Shown here one piece after another: positions 6,310 through 8,503 of a DNA stretch of 8,503 nucleotides. Source of the DNA: an uncultured Victivallales bacterium (GTDB taxonomy: Bacteria > Verrucomicrobiota > Lentisphaeria > Oligosphaerales > JAFGRS01). The notes beneath the pieces are model-generated. The model was not told the origin of the DNA. It saw nothing but the letters and a program-made list of their open reading frames with translations, and did not search any database. The stretch lies in the NCBI GenBank assembly GCA_903834675.1, contig CAILKC010000340.1, positions 1-8,503 on the forward strand, in the 5' to 3' direction. The stretch's first letter is position 1. Every line of letters starts with the position of its first letter. Position numbers and translations under genes: made by a program.

Positions 6310-6338
6310 ACCATAGCCTTTGCTCGCCGGGGGTGCAA
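6310..6338 (-). promoter_or_regulatory. Sigma70-type promoter for the hyd leader/operon
   Basis: On the minus strand TTGCAC (-35, 6338-6333) is followed after exactly 17 bases by TATGGT (-10, 6315-6310), giving a predicted start near 6303. It is the best promoter match I found in the divergent intergenic region. It faces the hyd operon with only the leader RNA in between. Confidence 0.65.
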
Positions 6339-6351
6339 GCCGGCGGCGAGC
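6322..6351. promoter_or_regulatory. 8-bp inverted repeat straddling the -35 box (candidate operator)
   Basis: GCTCGCCG (6322-6329) and CGGCGAGC (6344-6351) are exact inverted copies with a 14-bp centre that contains the -35 hexamer (6333-6338). A dimeric repressor bound here would block the promoter. GC-rich sequence makes chance repeats common, so this is tentative. Confidence 0.35.
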
Positions 6352-6568
6352 GCCGCGTCCGCTGGAGATGCGCTGGGCGCCGTGGGCTGGGCCTCTTGGA
6401 GATGCCCTGGGCCGCCAGCGCCGCGCCTGAGGCCAGGCGCCTCTCCAGCGCGCCGTTCGCCGCGGCGAAAGGCCGTCTCATGCAGCCCCGCGGGCCGGGG
6501 CCGCGGCGACGATTCGGCCGCCCGTGGGCGGCCTGCTCTTGCGCTCCAGGCGCTTGGTGTCGTGGCGG
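6352..6568. other. GC-rich divergent intergenic region without a supported gene
   Basis: No frame here has a family signature or a convincing start; the open frames read as Ala/Arg/Pro-rich composition artefacts. It contains a 16-bp direct repeat with one mismatch, TGGAGATGCGCTGGGC at 6363-6378 and TGGAGATGCCCTGGGC at 6397-6412 (34-bp period). It also has a palindrome GGCCGCCC-GT-GGGCGGCC (6516-6533) and a CCGCGG inverted pair around 6489-6507. It separates the hyd leader promoter from the plus-strand gene. Confidence 0.5.
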
Positions 6569-6577
6569 TGCTATGTT
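6569..6577 (+). promoter_or_regulatory. Possible extended -10 promoter for the plus-strand gene
   Basis: TGCTATGTT matches the extended -10 pattern TGN plus a TATNNT hexamer, and lies 61 bases before the ATG at 6638. No good -35 box sits at 17-bp spacing, so support is modest. Confidence 0.3.
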
Positions 6578-6623
6578 GGCGAGGTGAGCCGGGCGTCCCG
6601 TAACCCCGGCCGAGCAGACGTGG

Positions 6624-6632
6624 AGGAGGTGA
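6624..6632 (+). promoter_or_regulatory. Near-perfect ribosome binding site fixing the 6638 start
   Basis: AGGAGGTGA is fully complementary to the common 3' end of bacterial 16S rRNA and lies 5 bases before the ATG. An in-frame GTG at 6629 falls inside this site and is therefore unlikely to be the start. Confidence 0.85.
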
Positions 6633-6637
6633 CCGCG

Positions 6638-8503
6638 ATGCATGGGCAAACTTGTCTGGCCGTTGTCATTCTGGCCTGTTCGGTCGGAGTTTCCAGGGGC
6701 GCTCCGGTCGGCGTGGTTATCGATGATTTCTCGGCGCCGCAGCCGACGGCTTGGCAGATCAGCGGTTCGCCGGAGTACTACCGCGGGGGCTTCGGCGCCG
6801 CGGGGCTGACCTGTGAGCCGATGGCGGCCGACGGCTCGCCGGCGCTGCGGGCTGTCATCCGTATCCCCGTCGGCGCGGTGCCGGCGGCGATCTGGCTGAC
6901 GCGCAAGCTCGATACGCTGCCGGGGCTGCAGCGCTGGGAGAAGCTCACGTTTCGCTTCAGGTTGAGCACGACCACGGGCCTGGCCGCGGAGCGCGGGCTG
7001 GTGTGCCGGTTGCGCACCAGTCAGACCACGTTTGTCGATCTGCCGTTTGCCGAAGCATCTCAGGTGCGGGCCGGAGAATGGCAGGACGCCATCGTGCGCC
7101 TGGACGCCTTCCCCAACCCGCGCAATCTCTACCAGAGCTACTTCGATCCCCTGGTCGAGCTGACCTTTCGCTTCGGGGCGGCCGAGGGCCAGGCCTTCGA
7201 CGGCGAATTCCGCCTTGCCGCCCTGACCCTGCACCCCAAGGCCGCGGACGGTCCCTACGAAACGCAGCTCACAGCGCGAGTCCCCGGCGGGCTACGCCGC
7301 GCGCTGCTGGTCACGCATTCGGCGGCCAGCTTCTACTTTGCACGTGAGGTCCTGGAGACGCTGGGTGTGACCGTGGACCGGCGGCTTTTCCGCGGCCTGC
7401 ATTTCCCGGTCTTCGAGTTTCCGGCCTCGCGTCAGGAGCTTTTCGGGTATGATCTGGTAGCCCTGGTCGATGTGGACCCCTACGTCCTGACGCGGCCGCA
7501 GCTCGAGTGGCTGTGCGACTACACGGCCAGCGGCGGCGGGTTGCTCTTTGTCGGGGGTCCGAACACGCTCGGCGAATCCAAGCTTTTCCCCGCGCCGTTG
7601 GCAGACCTGCTGCCGGTCAGGCTGGTGCCGGGCCGCACGCTGACGCCGGTCAACGCCAGCCCGGAGGCCGCGACCACGCACCCGATCCTGACCGGCGTGA
7701 CGGCGCCACTGCCGCCGCTGCCCCAGGCGCAGGCCTTGACGCCGACCGCCGCGGCCACCGTTCTGCTGACCGCCGGGCCGGTGACGCCGGTGGGGTGGGG
7801 CCTGTATTCCGGCGGCGGCCGGGCCGATGGCAGCCTGGGTCGCAGCGACGAGGCGCACTCGGGACGGCGCAGCGCGCAACTGGAAACGCGCCAATTCTAC
7901 GTGGACCCCAAGACCGGCAAGCCGACCTTCCTCACCCTCAAGCTGTTGCAGGGCGACTCGGATGGCTACTCCGGTGCGCGGGCCTATGTGGCCAAGCCTG
8001 GCGCGGAGTACCGCTTCGCCTTCTGGTGCAAGGGCGAGGTCCCGGAAGTCAAGGTGGGGGTAACCTGCTGGACTACGGCGGCGGCGCTGGCCGCAGACCG
8101 AGTGTCAGTGGAAACCTCACTCAAGCCTCTGCGGCCAAGCGCTGAATGGCAACGCCATGAAGGTAGTTTTACCCTGCCGACTACGGCGCAGCGGTTCGTT
8201 CTGGGGTTCGGTGTCAGTGGCTCTGCCGGGCGCTTTCCGCTGGGCTCCCGGCTGCTGGTCGATGACGTCGAGATGGCCGAGGCTGCCGCTGGCGGGAACC
8301 TGGCCGTCAACCCCGGCGCCGAAGAGGACCGCTCGGTGCCGGTCCTGACCGTAGGGCCAGGTGGGCAGGGCCGGGTGGCGGTGCTCAACGGTGTTCCTGG
8401 CCCCGACGGCTTCTTCGGCAGCGGCGCCTACCGCACTCTCCTGGCGCGCACCTGCCAGTGGCTGGTCGGCCAGGAGCCCACGGCGCAAGGGCTGGCCGGT
8501 TAC
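6638..8503 (+). CDS. Exported multidomain protein: beta-sandwich, glutamine-amidotransferase-like domain split by a CBM4/9-like module (3' partial)
   Basis: The frame is open for 622 codons and leaves the window without a stop. Residues 1-22 form a signal-peptide-like segment with core LAVVILACSVGV; ILAC14 is a weak lipobox. Residues 25-200 start VIDDFS and look like a galactose-binding or CBM11-like beta-sandwich. Residues 220-383 resemble the class I glutamine-amidotransferase-like fold of secreted proteins: ALLVTHSA, then a GGGLLFVGGPNTLG turn, then THPILTGV. The turn lacks the nucleophile cysteine of true amidotransferases, so glutaminase activity is doubtful. Residues 385-547 are CBM4/9-like (GWGLYSGGG, AHSGRRSAQLE, LLVDDVEM). 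The amidotransferase fold then resumes at 566-612 (VPVLTVGPGGQGRVAVLNG to the final CQWLVG). The likely role is binding or processing of extracellular carbohydrate; the exact function is unknown. It is divergent from the hyd operon with no visible functional link. Confidence 0.88.
   Translation, partial: MHGQTCLAVVILACSVGVSRGAPVGVVIDDFSAPQPTAWQISGSPEYYRGGFGAAGLTCEPMAADGSPALRAVIRIPVGAVPAAIWLTRKLDTLPGLQRWEKLTFRFRLSTTTGLAAERGLVCRLRTSQTTFVDLPFAEASQVRAGEWQDAIVRLDAFPNPRNLYQSYFDPLVELTFRFGAAEGQAFDGEFRLAALTLHPKAADGPYETQLTARVPGGLRRALLVTHSAASFYFAREVLETLGVTVDRRLFRGLHFPVFEFPASRQELFGYDLVALVDVDPYVLTRPQLEWLCDYTASGGGLLFVGGPNTLGESKLFPAPLADLLPVRLVPGRTLTPVNASPEAATTHPILTGVTAPLPPLPQAQALTPTAAATVLLTAGPVTPVGWGLYSGGGRADGSLGRSDEAHSGRRSAQLETRQFYVDPKTGKPTFLTLKLLQGDSDGYSGARAYVAKPGAEYRFAFWCKGEVPEVKVGVTCWTTAAALAADRVSVETSLKPLRPSAEWQRHEGSFTLPTTAQRFVLGFGVSGSAGRFPLGSRLLVDDVEMAEAAAGGNLAVNPGAEEDRSVPVLTVGPGGQGRVAVLNGVPGPDGFFGSGAYRTLLARTCQWLVGQEPTAQGLAGY

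Noticed and set aside
6233..7234. 333-codon minus-strand frame across the divergent region
   Set aside because: It runs antisense through the start of the exported-protein gene, is low-complexity Arg/Ala/Gln-rich, and lies over the leader promoter. The plus-strand gene has a perfect ribosome binding site and a signal peptide.
7507..8145. 212-codon plus-strand frame inside the exported-protein gene
   Set aside because: It is out of frame with the 622-codon reading that carries the domain motifs, and is Arg/Gly/Ala-rich.

Overview
This is a GC-rich bacterial window dominated by one minus-strand operon for maturation of [FeFe]-hydrogenase. Read in transcription order (high to low coordinates), it holds a promoter and a leader RNA ending in a strong intrinsic terminator, a small TM1266-family regulator, hydE, hydG, an aspartate ammonia-lyase (aspA) and hydF. 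All five genes look intact. hydE/hydG and aspA/hydF each overlap by 4 bases. The only large internal gap (351 bp) lies between hydG and aspA and is filled with repeats. The three maturases build the 2Fe subcluster of the H-cluster. HydG makes Fe-bound CO and CN- from tyrosine, HydE processes the HydG product, and HydF is the GTPase scaffold that delivers the cluster. The lyase releases ammonium from aspartate and may feed the amine of the bridging azadithiolate; that link is inference. No hydrogenase structural subunit is present in the window.

On the right, after a divergent intergenic region, a plus-strand gene begins at 6638 and runs off the window end. It encodes an exported protein with an N-terminal beta-sandwich-like domain and a glutamine-amidotransferase-like domain. 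The second domain is split by a CBM4/9-like carbohydrate-binding module. It has no recognisable link to hydrogenases and probably belongs to a neighbouring locus.

The most interesting region is the operon leader (about 6103-6351, minus strand). A good sigma70-type promoter with a 17-bp spacer starts a leader of about 165 nt. The leader can fold into a compact three-way junction and ends in a 12-bp-stem terminator with a U-tract, only 35 bases before the first start codon. Unless another promoter exists, the operon can be expressed only by reading through this terminator. That layout fits a riboswitch, an attenuator, or an independent small RNA. I do not recognise the RNA as a known family.

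Organism: the genes imply an anaerobic or facultative bacterium able to make [FeFe]-hydrogenase. The high GC, repeat-rich spacers and a secreted CBM/amidotransferase-like protein recall uncultured lineages such as the Planctomycetota-Verrucomicrobiota-Lentisphaerota group or Armatimonadota. The phylum cannot be fixed from this sequence.
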